In this document: positions 48,883-61,045 of the stretch, one piece after another | Numbering within the stretch: the first letter of the stretch is position 1 | Layout: each line of letters starts with the position of its first letter | NCBI RefSeq assembly: GCF_040807025.1 | Contig: NC_090947.1 | Span: forward strand, 10,044,001-10,108,000 | Reading direction: 5' to 3' | DNA length: 64,000 nucleotides | DNA from: Struthio camelus | Taxonomy: Eukaryota; Chordata; Aves; Struthioniformes; Struthionidae | Program-made: the position numbers and the translations under genes | The notes under the pieces: generated by a model | What the model was told of the DNA's origin: nothing | The model's database searches: none | What the model saw: only the letters and a program-made list of their open reading frames with translations

Positions 48883-48906
48883 TTTTTTTTTTTTTTTTTT
48901 TTTTTT
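48883..48906. repeat. T homopolymer, 24 nt
   Basis: Twenty-four consecutive T on the plus strand, after a T-rich stretch with a few C. Confidence 0.95.
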
Positions 48907-50148
48907 CCATTTGCCCCTCTCAGAGCAGCATTCAGTATAGGTACTTGACTGTGGGGAAGGGAGACTTCTGAATGAACTTTAGTCAATTTAATAAAACTAG
49001 AACAAATCAATAAGCCACCCAGGCATCTAATGCTCTCAGTATTCCCACTGACGGTTCCACAACATCAAACAGTATGGAAAACGTTTTCAAGGTAAGTCCT
49101 CTGTATTTTGAAGCCGGTCCCTAAAGGCAGAGAGATGGAGGTTTTCTTGGCCTACCTGTTTAAAATGGGTCATGCTCTGCATTCGCAATAGGCTCAGAGC
49201 CAGGCATAGTTCTTCAAAGCAGGAGCACCGGGGCAGTGTGCTCTGCTTGGGCTGGGAGTACTCCTCAGCCCCGGCCAGGGAGGTGGCATGAGGGGCATGC
49301 TGCCCCTGTCTTCTCAGCTGCATTCAAAAAGCAGCTATCCCTTTGCTTCAGCTGGTGTGTTGAGAGCACCTACTCTTCTCTCCGTGCAATCTCGACTCAT
49401 GCTTCGTGCCATCCTGAAGCCAAATCCTGACCTGGCATCTCGGGTTTCAGCAGCCACAGCCTTGTGGTCTAGCTGCAAAGCACACTCATGAGCAATTTCT
49501 AGGAGATAGGCCAAATGGAGCAGCATCTGCCAAGCTGCTATGTAAGTGCCCTGCCGTGACCCTTTCTGCAAGAGGCTGTGCCACCACCTCAACCGACCGC
49601 CACGCTCGCAGGGAGATGCTGTGGAGACTGGTCTCCAAGCATGTGAAGGCCTGAGGGCCCCAGGCATCTGCTAAACCTGCACTACTAGGGCAGTTCTTCT
49701 ATCCTAGCAGTGGAAAAGAATCTTCTGATAGTAGCAGATATGCTTTGCCGATGTAACATGTATCGGTTCCCAGAGAGCAGATGCTATACAAGCAAAGCTA
49801 CTTTTGTGGATACAGCTACCTTATGGCTTTGCCTCTCTAAGAACGCAAAAGCAAGATGCTTCCACTGGCAGGAATTTCTGGCTGGATTGTGTAGGAATAG
49901 TGGGATATTGCCCTGCTGCTGGGACAACTGCTCGTGGGGAGACCAGTCATTTCTCTCTTTTCTTCCTCCTTTTCCTACCCCTTCTTCCCTCCCTCCTCCA
50001 GGTGAAATTGTCTCTACCAATCCATTTAAGTGCATTTAGTCTAAGGATATCTGTCAAAACAGAGAGGCTAATCTGTGGTCACTGTTCATCCAGGCCCAGA
50101 GTGACCCTGAGCCCTGCCAGCAGCCGCTGGTAAAGCTAACCTGGCTCT

Positions 50149-50210
50149 AGGAGCGTAGCCCGTGTTGCCCTCCATGGGGAGGAGGGTGCCTACACGGGCT
50201 ACGGGCTTCT
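50149..50210. repeat. Strong 62-nt hairpin (inverted repeat)
   Basis: The inner stem is CCCTCC (50,168-50,173) with GGAGGG (50,181-50,186) and loop ATGGGGA. A 2x5 internal loop separates it from a perfect 11-bp stem GTAGCCCGTGT (50,155-50,165) with ACACGGGCTAC (50,192-50,202). Six more pairs (50,149-50,154 with 50,203-50,210, one G-U, 2-nt bulge) extend it. That makes about 23 pairs, the size and shape of a small precursor hairpin. No known microRNA was recognised. It could also be a relic of a palindromic element. Confidence 0.9.
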
Positions 50211-52557
50211 GTAAATACCACTTGTGGTCTGCTAATGCTCTCTTCTGTGGAGTTAAGAAGAAAAGGTGAAAATCAGGGTACTGAGAGAGCCTTAGTTGCA
50301 CACTGCCATACTCTACTCATGATTAGCTCAGACCTACGTTTTCAGCTGCACAAGCTCACATGGCTGATTTTGTCTGTGAGGTCTAGGGAGTTCTCATATA
50401 AACTGCTCTGGTGCTGGGGCGGTGGAGGAGACAGCTTCTGCGAATGCAGCTGTATCGGCTGAAGGGGAGTTGTGCTGGCGCAGACTGGCTCCCTCAGTGC
50501 AGCAGAGGACGTCAAACGGCAGGTCTTTTGGATGTCCCCTCAGCAACTTTGCTCCTACCTCTCTATTAAAGAATCAAGAGCGTAGGCATAACTTTGTTGC
50601 CCCAAGTATGTTGGAGAGGCCCCTCAGCTCATCGCTGAATCCACTTCTTGTGTCAAAGATGGGTGTGCAGCTCTTAAAATCTTTCTCTCAGCAGTTATTA
50701 AATAATAGGTGACTTTCCCAGGTGAGCACCAGCTCATATTTACCAAATGATTGCACAGAAACTATGGGGTCCTCTGCTAATCCTCACAGAAGAGGTTTTG
50801 GACCCTTCACCATAATTTTCAGAAGTGGCTGCTGGTTCTGGGGTCCCTGAAGTGAGATCCTGATTTGGCTGCCGGAAAGGCCGAGGAAGTCAAAGGAGGG
50901 GACTGCGCTCTGAGCTTTTGGAAATGAGAGGCAGAGTTTTCTTTTAGCTGAATGCCCGCAAATCAGAGGCACCCCAGACCAGTGACCGCATCTGAAAAAC
51001 TTTGCTTCGTTCATGCTCTTTTGATATGCCAGCCTTAGACTGGTATAAAAGTGACTGATTTTTGGCTGGATTATCCCTGAAATATTCTGGTAGAAGTGCA
51101 AGGGAACCAGTCCTGCTCCTCATTGTGCCCCAGTGAATAGAAGTAACATTTCCCACTAGAGAAGGAATGTTAGCAGTGACTTTAAAAACCAAGCAAACAA
51201 GGAAATACATTCAATTGTGCTAGTGGTGGAGGGGATTTATAGCATGTTGTGAACTATCCACTTCGGCCCCGAGTTTAAGCAGGGGGGAGTAGGGAACTCA
51301 GGGAAACACAGTTCCCTTGTTAAAATGAAATAATGACTTTAATATATACAGGCAGAAAGAGGACAGAATGTGAGGCAAGTCGTTTCCCTGATAAATATTT
51401 ACCATTTGAGCTCTGCTTAGAATCCTGTTTTTGTGTATCTCTAAAGGTGGTGGTACTTGTGATAGTAGGATATGTTTCTTAATATATTCCTCCCTCTCAA
51501 CCCACCTTGCATGGGAAACGGCCATGGTAACAAAAAGCAGACTGTTCCCTCCTCATGAATATTAATCAGTAAACTCCCCCTGCTATTTTAAATCGAAGAC
51601 TGGTGCTAAAGCCCTTTTTTCCCCCACTCAAGCATCCCCCGAGGAAAACCCTGAAAGTCCTGGGAAAGCCGTGCACAGAGGCTGCCGTGACTAGAGGCCT
51701 TCTAGGCAGTGACATATAAAACTCTGAGGTCAGGGGGCACAGCAAGAGGAGGAATCAGCTTTGTTTCCGCTATGTGTTGCTGAAAGCTAAACCTTTATGG
51801 AACTTTGCTAGCTGCATTTTTGGCTATTTAGCTTTGAAAACAAAAGATTTATTTATTTTTTCCTATTCATCGCAGTTTTTGTCCTAAGTTGACAGCAGTG
51901 ACATAAGAAGGACCCTCCCTGTTCTGAGCTGGAGCAGTGTATGCTGCATCAGCCATTGCTGTTTTTGAATAAATATTATATGATCTTTAAAGGGAGGGAG
52001 AAAAGCAAAAAAATGATTGCACAGAGCCAATATAAACACCTATGAAATCAGTCCTTTTTTTTTTAAGTAAGAAAATTAAAACTCTCCCTGGCGAGTAAAA
52101 CACATTGATCAGAGCATGTATAGTACTAGATGTTGTCCAGAAATCCAGCTGTATCTCTTCACAATCCACTCAGCTTCAGATCAAACCAGAGAAATATTCC
52201 TAAGGAGATGGGGTGATACAGCCAGAGGTTGGCTTGCCTCCTAGATAACCCTGAGCAGTGCTGAATAATTCTTTGAACTCAAGGCAATTTGTGATTGTGT
52301 TCAGAAATAACACACAGCCTTGCCAAACATCCAAGAGAGTATCGGCAACCAAAGTGTATTTTTCCAGCGCCGGTAGTGATAAGACGACGTAGAGTTTTGT
52401 TGTTTTCTCTTTGGGCAGTGCTAGCACTTGTGGCGTGCTAGAGGATTTCCCATGCTGAGGATGCAATTCTTGCCTTGAAGAGCGTGCTGTCAAGAATAAT
52501 GTTTTAAAATCTTTGTCCTTTATCAAAGGATCTGGATAGACGTTAAAGAATGTTATG
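50211..52557. other. Non-coding intergenic DNA
   Basis: No supported gene. CCATGGTAAC at 51,522-51,531 resembles half of an RFX X-box, followed by CATGAATATTAATC. The left half of the X-box is poor. Nothing else stands out. Confidence 0.6.
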
Positions 52558-52685
52558 ATCTGTATCTTACAGCTCTGGAAACTCAAGCATGGAGGGGTGA
52601 CATGACTTCCTCAAGGTGATCTGATGAGCCAGTGTCAGACCAGGAATAAAATACTGTGTTTCCGGCCTGCTATGTGGATTCTGCA
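52558..52685 (-). repeat. MIR-like SINE remnant
   Basis: The plus strand shows reverse-complement MIR phrases in order: 'tgtatcttacagctctggaaactcaagc', 'gaggggtgacatgacttcctcaaggtgat', 'gagccagtgtcagaccaggaataaaat' and a final 'gtttccggcctgc'. It is the best-preserved MIR-like copy in the window. Confidence 0.75.
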
Positions 52686-52689
52686 TCAC

Positions 52690-55600
52690 ATCATGCTGAG
52701 AAGGTCAGTGCTGGGTGCTGTACCGACTAGATTTGACTTACTGGTTCAAGACTCTGTGTGAAAGATGCTGGTTGCTACTAATGAATGGGAGATGGGATGG
52801 AAGGATACATTCAGGCCATCAGCCCTGATGGACCTGTTTTTTTGTTGGCTGCTGAAAGCTTGCAGTTCACAGGGAGCAACTGTTAATGGCACAAAGCCTG
52901 TGACAGAATGACAGTAAAGATCACAGGACAGGCTCTGAATGGACGTAGAGGATAAACACAGCTCAGCCCTTGGGAACTTGAGGACATTGCTAGGGCAGTT
53001 GGTGGGAGTATGATGTTTTTTGCTGTTCCTGTTTTGCCCGGTCTGTACCTAAGAGTATACATTTCATCAAAATCAGCTGTGGACACACAACTGAACTGGT
53101 CAGCTTTTCCTGATTTATGCTGGTTGCGACGAGAGAGATGATATCTGATTCATGTAAAGACGGTACCTGGCCCAGCATAAAACTTGCTAGTATGAAGATA
53201 AGCCTTCACAATTCCGTAAACAATTCAGGGCTTGAAGAGTAAACACACGCGAGATCAGCATCATACATTAGGTAGCTGCAATGTTTTCGGTACAGAGCCC
53301 TAAAACCACATGTACTCGCACATTCTGGGAGTGATTCTGAGTTAGATGTCCAACTGCAGTCATAGGAAGAGATCATCAGGCAGGACTTGTCCTTTATACT
53401 TGCAAGATCTGGATAGGTTGAATGGCCCTGATGCTAGTACGAAGAGATGTATATGTTCTGCAGCAGAGTCTCTCAGGTAAAACTCCCGGTGCATTGCAGA
53501 AAGTTCAGGAGGGTTTATCAAGCTGCAGTTGGCTTGCTCAGGACTTCTCAGAGGAGATGGCAGCAGTACAGTTCTTCCAGGACACAGGAATGAAAAGCAT
53601 CTGTAACTAGTAACTACAGGTATGAACATGTATCAGCAATTAGAAGTAGTTAACAGTTTCCTGGCTCCATTAAATACTTGCAACCAAAATTTACTCTAGC
53701 TTCTCACTCCAGTCGATTGTGATGAACAAGATAGCAGTAGTGTCAGTCAGTTTTAATGGAGTTCTTCAGATGTGTGGAATGTGAGAATGCAAGTGTTTTC
53801 TAAAAGATTACACATTTCAAATTGAAGTATTTGCCCATGGACATATTTTTTGAAGACTGTGTTGCATGACAACAAACAAGCCAAAAAGAGATCAGAATTT
53901 CTAAAAGTTGGAAAAGTTTATTCTAAACGTACAGAAAGAATGCAACAATTGTCTGTTTTGGAAACTGCCCCCATGACAATGTTTTATAAAAGTGTAAAAT
54001 CAAGCAGTTAGCACTTAGGCCTCCCATGTAATGTGTAACTGAGAAGCATTTTCTGAAATGGACTTGACCCTGGCAGAATTTGTGAGAGATTAGAAGCACA
54101 TCTTGAGAATGGGTTATTTTCTCTCGACTAAACACTTTTTGGGAATCCTTCTACCTTTAAGCCAAGAGGCCATATTTTGTCATTAATGGATGCAGATACT
54201 CACCGCTATGTTGCCTGCGGTATACTGGCAGTAGTGAAGAATTTCTAACAGGCAGGTTTAGCACTCCAGAGATCATGCAAAATTGACTCCCAGTCTCAAA
54301 CTTGTGGTTTATTCTGAAAGTGTTACTTAGCCCAGCTGTGCTCATCTGCACTCATCTGCCACGCTTAACCCTCCCCAGCCCTTCAGGAGAGGGGAACAGA
54401 GATGCTGAGACATTAGCAGTGAAGACTCCGGGTGCAATACTCTTCTCCTGGACATCACTCAGCTATTACTCTAGATCCCAGAGGTGGCCATGCTTTGGAG
54501 AGAGGATCTGTCTCTGGCCCCCTCCACCCATCATAGGCTGTACTGCCACTCACACTCATCATATTTGGGTAGTTTCCTGTGACGCACATCACAGCAGAAT
54601 CCTTATTGCTATTTTGGACTTCAGTTTTTCCCCCATCTGCCCTGTTAGTCTCTCTATTTCATAAATTTATCAGGTGACGTCTCTTTCTCCGTGGCATTCT
54701 CTCTTTACTTATCTAGGGATTTGAATACCTCCCAGTTAGTAATTTCTTGCAGAACAATGTATGCCATTGAGAGTACAGTCTATAGCCAGCTTGCCTTTCA
54801 CTTTCCTGTGTGACCTTTTTAACTTTGTTATTTCAGAAATATTCACTCCTGAAATTTTACACGCTTAAGGCACCTAAAAGAAAATTCTCCACTGGTAAAG
54901 TTATCTAAACAAACTAGCCAAACCTTGAAAGGGTATCATTTCCCTTGAAAGTGCATCCTTACAGATAATTGATAGCATAGCCGTCTTTCAGAGCAGATGG
55001 TTTTCTTTTGGATACTTGCACAAAATGAAGTATGAGGAGCAAAGTAGCCCTTATACCCTCAGAACAGAGCCTGCCATTGCTTCTTAGACTAAAATCCACA
55101 TTCCAGAAGGGTGCAAGCTAATAAAAAGAATCCTTGCGTTTCACCTGATGGTAATTACTTTCACTGCAAGAGAAAAATAATTTCTCTACTTTCATTGGTT
55201 TTTACTCTAATATTTGCTATTCTGTGATATTAAATATATGTGTATGTTGGGGGTGTATATACATATATGTGCAATGAACATAATGTTGCATGAAACGTAA
55301 ATATAAGGATATATTGCTGTTTATATTTACATTTCTCTCGTGTTCTTCTTCAAGGAGATTTGCAAAGGGGTAAAGTCTATGTCTTCCAGGCAAATAAAAC
55401 CACTTCTGGTGTGGAATGAACACAGTGTTTTCAGTGCTTTATAATAATTTCTAATAGTTTAGGTTAGACTTGTCCAGCCTTTTCTTTTGGGGGAACCACC
55501 ACACAGGTTGTAATAATATAACAGTACTTGACTTCTGCATTGAGCATGGGAAGAAGCCTGGCGTCAGCCACTCCTTCCACCCCTGTGGAGAGGCTGTAGG

Positions 55601-56564
55601 TGCTGAGCTGTTCACAGGTACAGGAAAGGCCAGGCGGTTATTCTGGCATCCTGTGCTGTGCACTGCCCAAGCAGCTGCTCTTCTTCCTCCGCAGGGAAGG
55701 TAGCAGGACAGATGGGAGCGTCTTGGAGGATGGGTGGTCTGCTGGGTGGATTGTGCTGATTAGGAGAAAAAAAGTATCAGTTTAAGATGGCAGGAGGATT
55801 GCAGGGAGGCAGAGATGAATGCGAACTTGGACAGTGCTCCTTTTCTTGCAAAAAATGTCTTGCTGTGATTTTCTGGGTATCAGTGCGGAGGTAAGAAAAC
55901 ACCTACTCAGTCAGTGACAGCCTGACTGGGAAGTGTCTCAAAGATTGCTTGTTTGTGCTTTGGTGTGGGCAGCCACAGGACTGTGCTCTCCTGAGCTGAT
56001 GAGAATAGGTGGCCATGAGAGGAAGGAGAGGATGCTGGGTGTAAGGGCAGAATAAGTAGGGAAACCTAAGCCTTCTAAGGAGATAACACTTGGGTGTCTG
56101 TCCCTGGGAACCATAACGGCGACACAGTTCTCCCACTTTTTGCCATTCCTCCATATGAGCGTTTGGCAGAAGGGACTGCAGGACCGGCAGTGTGAGTTGT
56201 GCAGAGGTGATGAGAATGATCAAACCTAAGGACAATGGTTGTGAAAACAGAGCACTGATTGATTGAGCTATTATTCTTCTGTAGTCGGGCAAGATTGGCA
56301 TTAATACTAAATTCTGGAGGGGTATATACCTGGAGACCATGTTAGGACCATACTTAAATTCTTCGTGATCCTTTTATTTTAAATTCCTTTTTTTTTTTTT
56401 TTTTAACATTTACTACTTTTTTGCTTCGAAGAAACTGCTTAAGCAGACCTAAGCAGTAGCACAGGTGATTCATGTAACACTCATCAGTATGTCCAGCTTG
56501 AGTAACGTTATCTGATTCCTGGAAGCCTTATCCTTTCCATCTCCACTTTTTTGTTCTGCCCTCA
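52690..56564. other. Non-coding intergenic DNA
   Basis: No supported gene. An AT-rich inverted repeat (10 bp, 14-nt loop) lies at 55,297-55,330. A 17-T run lies at 56,388-56,404. Open frames are short and unrelated to known families. Confidence 0.65.
55297..55330. repeat. AT-rich 10-bp inverted repeat
   Basis: GTAAATATAA (55,297-55,306) and TTATATTTAC (55,321-55,330) are exact reverse complements with a 14-nt spacer. The low complexity makes chance plausible. Confidence 0.85.
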
Positions 56565-56680
56565 TCTTACATTGTGCGTAGTCTAGAAGCAGGCAAGGGC
56601 AGGGACCTTGCCAGGTCATGTTTTTGCAGCGTTTGTACAAGAGGGCCCTGATCCTAATTTTTGAGCCTTTAGGGAACAGC
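56565..56680 (+). repeat. L2/CORE-SINE-like 3' tail
   Basis: 'cattgtgcgtagtctagaagcaggcaagggcagggacc', 'tcatgtttttgcagcgtttgtacaa' and 'gggccctgatcctaatttttgagcctttagg' follow the order of the tail seen in L2-type elements of amniotes ('gtaagctc...gggcagggac...tgtacagcgcctagcac'). Confidence 0.55.
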
Positions 56681-57554
56681 CTCAGTCAAAGCAGCTGTAA
56701 CGCAGAGCCTGCCTGCGGACTGCAGGAAGGGATTACCCTTTGATGGAGTGTGCTGTAAGCGGCATCGCGCAGGTTTGCGTGGCGTGGGGCTTGTGGAGGG
56801 GCTGACCTCTTTGCCAAAAGCCTGCTGTGCTGGCAGTTCCCTGCTCAGGTCCCAGCCCAGATACCTCCCCGAAGCACCAAGTGCAGGCGTGAGGCTGAGG
56901 CTGGGAAAGCACGTGATGTGCCTTTGCATGGGCTCAGCCTCTCATGCATGTGCCCTTTGGGCCTTGGCATAGCCAGGCTTCATGAAAGGCAGAGAGGAGG
57001 AAGGTCAGAAGATGAAAGGCTCTTCAGAGTAAAATCCTCTGCAGAGATGCAAGGCAGAACTACTTTGTCACTAAATTAGACTGGACTTTCAAAGCACAGG
57101 ATGACGAAGCGTCTGACGCAGTAACGCAGCCCTTGTAAGTGCAGCGTGTGGGAGGCAGCACAGAAGAGGGAAGGGAAGGGAAGAGGGTTGCTCGGCAGCT
57201 GGCTCAGCAGCTGGGCTCCGCCAGCTCCCATGCAAGCTGCTTCGTGTCTCTTGGTAGCCAGTTTCTTCTCTGGCCAGGGCACTTGGCATTCCCTGAAAAA
57301 GGGTCTTAGTTCTCCTGCCCAGGGGCAAGGCTCTTCAGCAGACATGAGCCCTGAGAAAGCAAAGAGCCGGTGGCCAGCACAAAATTATTTTATGCACAGG
57401 ATTTTAAGGCCTGTGCATATTAACAGATTACCAAACAAGAGATAGTGGCTTCTAAACTATATATTGGCAAAACTGCTTTCAAAAAAAGCTAGGTAGCCTT
57501 AAATGATATGATTAAATCCCTATCAACTTCTCTGTCCTTATTGAACTCTGGCTT

Positions 57555-57640
57555 GAAGGCTAACCCTTTTCACACTGAAGTCAATGAGTGCCTTTCTGTT
57601 AAACTCAGTGAGCACTGGATGAACGCCCATCACAAACTGT
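57555..57640. repeat. Possible ancient amniote repeat fragment
   Basis: 'cacactgaagtcaatgagtgcc' followed by 'actcagtgagcactgg' resembles the inverted 'gaagtcaatgg' motif of the same unnamed sauropsid repeat as at 48,080-48,175. Confidence 0.3.
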
Positions 57641-57894
57641 GTAACTCAGAACCATGTGAGAGTAAATAGCCCCCTGCTGAAATTTAAAGGCCTCAGTAGC
57701 TGTGCTGAATGGCTGCAAAAAGAACATTATCTGCAAAATTATCTGGTATGAGTCTTGTTCAAAGGCCTTTCTGATCCAGACTGTCCAGTCCTGCTGGCTG
57801 AAATACACTCAAATATCAGTGGTATATATACCTACGTTGTCTGTATAATTTGTGCTTTTCAATGTCTTATGAACACTGCAGATATGTACATGGG

Positions 57895-57975
57895 GGTTGA
57901 GATTTTCAAAAGTCCCAGGGCCTAAGAGACCTGTAATGCAGCTGGCGCCTAAATCCCTGAGACTATTTGGGAGTC
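57895..57975. repeat. Possible ancient amniote repeat fragment
   Basis: 'gagattttcaaaagtcccagggcctaagagac' and 'ctggcgcctaaatccctgaga' match the pattern of an old repeat common in birds and turtles ('gattttcaaaagtgcctaa...aggcgcctaaatccc'). Confidence 0.4.
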
Positions 57976-58583
57976 ATTCACTGAAATGATGATTACATTT
58001 GAAATACCTCAAGGAAGGAGCTCAGCATTGCCATATTGGAGGCTGAGGGATTTTGTAGGCAAGGTTTAGTCTGAATGTTCAGGCCTAGTGTCATTTAGCA
58101 GTCTCAGGATGACTCTGTAAACCATGCCTTATCACTGCCAAGTCTAAAAGGCTGTTTTGGGAAGCCAGGCTTGTTCCTTTTCCCCACGTGTCCTCCTTCC
58201 TCCTCAGCCCCACATCACCTCTTGCCAGTGGCCTCTTGCCAGCATCAAATGCTATATTAGAACCACTGCTGTGGCGCACCATACTAAAGCTTTCTGCCCC
58301 AAGAGTGGAGACCTGACTGCATTTCCAGCCCTTTGTCCCATAGGGGAGTGGGAGCGCGGCGGAGCGTCTGGCCCTGTGCCTTTACCTCTCAGTGTTCTGG
58401 GTGACGGGTGCATCCGTACTATTCCACTCGAGCCTCTAGCCCCAAATAGTCATGTTGCATATGCATTAGGCTGAACCCAGGCTTGGATACCAGGCATTTC
58501 TCTTGTCCGGGAAATCAAGCGGAGAGTAGGGCACAGAGGCTCTGCACCTTCCAGGCACTCTGCCTTGCTCAGCAAGGAGCAGG

Positions 58584-58630
58584 ACATGTAGCAGAGACAG
58601 TATATCTGATACATGTAGCAAAGACAGTAT
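58584..58630. repeat. 27-bp tandem duplication
   Basis: ACATGTAGCAGAGACAGTAT starts at 58,584 and recurs at 58,611 with one change (A for G), period 27. The second copy is partial. Confidence 0.9.
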
Positions 58631-59464
58631 GGCTGTAGCCTGAGCAGCCCGGAAAGGATGCCCAAAACCCACCAGCTTTGCTTGGTTCTGTCAGTGGCAT
58701 CACCCTACTCACCTTTAGTGTCCACAGCACTGCTGTCAGCATGGTCGGGTGGCACAGGGAACTACACCCACTGTAGCTTCTTGAATGCTGAATGACCAGT
58801 GAGTTGCTGGAACTCCTGAGTCTCAACAAGTCACCTCGGGTAGTCATTGTGGAAAGGAAGGTTTTCTTATTTTGTCCCTTGTTAGGTTTTCCTACAGAGC
58901 AGTTGCCATCACAATACTGTAGTAAGCCCAACATCCATCAGAGAGCACCTTTGTTGGTAGAAGGGGAAAAGAGCATCAGCTACTTTTGGGAAGGGAGAAC
59001 TGGTACCAGTTCATGGTTCGCTCTCAAAGAGCGAGACAAGCATCTTTCTGAAGCTCATGGAACAGCTGATGTTGACTGTACTGGGTTTGGCTCCAACCTG
59101 AAACTCAGAGAGCACTTTGCAGCATCTAAAGATGGCTTCCTGCATAACCACCTTGGAAACCTGAGACTGCCCATTCCAGTCCAGGTTGGCTTGTGTTTCT
59201 TTGTTCACTAAATCTCTTGTTGACTAAATCTCCTGGGACAAACACATAACTGGTGCTTAAATTCCTGGACAAAAGCAGGCACAGATGCCTTTTCTGCTTC
59301 CAAGTATCCAACCTTCTCTGCATAGCAAGAATCCACACCCTGAATGGACTCGGCAAGGGCAGAAAGGGACTTGCTGCCTGGGAGGGCTGGTTCAAACGCC
59401 TCTGCCTGGCCTGCATTGTGCCTTCTCTTTAGCTCCTTGTGAATGAGAATGGCCTGCTGGCAGG

Positions 59465-59478
59465 TAGCCCGCGGGCTA
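59465..59478. repeat. 14-bp perfect palindrome
   Basis: TAGCCCGCGGGCTA is its own reverse complement and lies next to GATATGGCCGGC. It may be a scrap of an old DNA transposon end, but no family could be assigned. Confidence 0.85.
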
Positions 59479-59819
59479 GATATGGCCGGCTGTGAAAGGA
59501 TGAGCTGGGGAAACAGAAACGGGAATTACAGGGGGGAGTAGTAGAGAGGGGAAATCCTTCTCACTAATGAGTGCTTTACTACCAAGACTACGTCTGTGTA
59601 TAGTGTGGCCGCTTTTCTTTCTGTCCGCGGCAGATTCTTACAGCACCCATCATCCTTCCAGCTATTTCCCACCTTCTCGAAAGTTGTGCAGAGCAAAGTC
59701 TGGGTACCAGCCTTGGTTTGCTGATTATTTTCTCAGCTCTCTCAGCACCCCAGGACTGAACCACAGGTTCTGCATCTGAAGCTGAAGGATTTTACTTGCC
59801 ATGTAATGGCAGCATTGGT

Positions 59820-59975
59820 GGGACCCTGATCCTTCATACCTATTGTGGATGTATTTTAGTTCGGGGAGGTTCCAGTTTCATTTGCAGGACAGACTATATT
59901 TGCAAGACATACTGCATGGAGAATTTTCTGTACTATCTGCCAAGCTGTTTGCTGCTAGACTCAGGGTTCTAGATA
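59820..59975 (+). repeat. Dispersed repeat, copy A (pair with 60,905)
   Basis: About 155 bp aligning in the same orientation with 60,905-61,045. Shared words include GGGGAGGT, TTTCATTT, GGAGAATTTTC and GCTGTTTGCTGC, with about 80% identity over the last 45 bp by eye. Copy A carries about 15 extra bases in the middle. Family unknown. Confidence 0.7.
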
Positions 59976-60904
59976 CCAGCCACAATTTTTAGGGCCTAAA
60001 TTTTGTTGCAGTTTCAAGGGTAATTATTGTAAGTCAGAAATAGTCTCCTAAAAGGGTGAGCACAGAGAGCAGCCTGCTTCCAATTTCTGGAACTTGCTGC
60101 ATAAGCACAGTCACTAGTGCTGATTCGTTTTATTTCTTTGTATATTTTTAGTGTGAAGGCAAAAATCTATGGACTTACAGAAGTCCAGGCTAGCTCACAA
60201 AATACTGACTCCGTATTCCAGGTGTCCTCTAAACCCATATTTAGAAGCTGCTCTCCTGTCTCACTTAGAAGCCATTCAGCATGAGGAGTGTGCTCAGCAG
60301 CTGACAATTACACTGAGACTTGGCAATAGTGAGGGTAGAAGAAATAATCTGCCAAGATGGTGTAGCTCATGTCAAGCTAACATGCAGAAGCATCCAGTGG
60401 TCATTCAGTATTAAGCATGCACATCTGGAAGGGGTTCAGGCTGATTTAAAAAATCATGCACTGAAAAGAATAAAAAAAAAAAAAAAGAGAAGGAAACAGG
60501 AACCAAAAACCACCCAGCTCGCCCTGTGCATGGTGAGGGGAAGCAAAGTGAGCTTTGTCTGTGCTGGGCTGTCAGTCTGGGGCAGTAGGAAGCAATGAGC
60601 TAAGTTTGTGGTTCGTGTTGGTTTATGGGGCTGAAGGAAAATCAAGCCCCAGAGTGGGGCAGCGTGTCTTCCAGTTGGCACTGGTCGGGACTTGCACTTG
60701 TAGCATGTGTAGGAGGTGGCAAGGCAGCGCGTTTCCCTCGGCAAGATCAAAGGGGTCTTGGTGCTTCGGCAGCTTGCAGGGGACTCGCTCTGCTTGGAGC
60801 ACAGAGCACTGCCACGGGCACCAACGGCTGAGCCCCGGCACCCTTCATCCAGCTCCCGCGGCAGTAGAGAAAGGGCTCCCCAGAGAGGGCATGAAAGAGT
60901 CATT

Positions 60905-61045
60905 AGGGTCCTTGGTCCTTCGTGTCTGTTGCCACTATGTTTTTTTCAGTCTGGGGAGGTCCCAGGTATTTCATTTACAAGAGGTATTTCAGGGAGAATT
61001 TTCAGCACTAATTGCCATGCTGTTTGCTGCCAGAGAGATGCAAGG
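60905..61045 (+). repeat. Dispersed repeat, copy B (pair with 59,820)
   Basis: Second copy of the segment at 59,820-59,975, about 1.1 kb downstream in direct orientation. The similarity begins at GGGTCCTTGGTCCTTC and fades after GCTGTTTGCTGCCAGA. Confidence 0.7.

Larger units (their letters stand above)
45730..50148. other. Non-coding intergenic DNA
   Basis: No supported gene. Small CpG-containing words lie near 45,890-45,920. A 24-T run lies at 48,883-48,906. The remainder is ordinary. Confidence 0.65.
56681..59819. other. Non-coding intergenic DNA
   Basis: No supported gene. Besides the repeat scraps listed, it holds a 27-bp tandem duplication at 58,584-58,630 and a 14-bp palindrome at 59,465-59,478. 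Confidence 0.65.

Noticed and set aside
51522..51531. RFX X-box-like CCATGGTAAC
   Set aside because: Only the right half-site fits. The left half has at least two mismatches.
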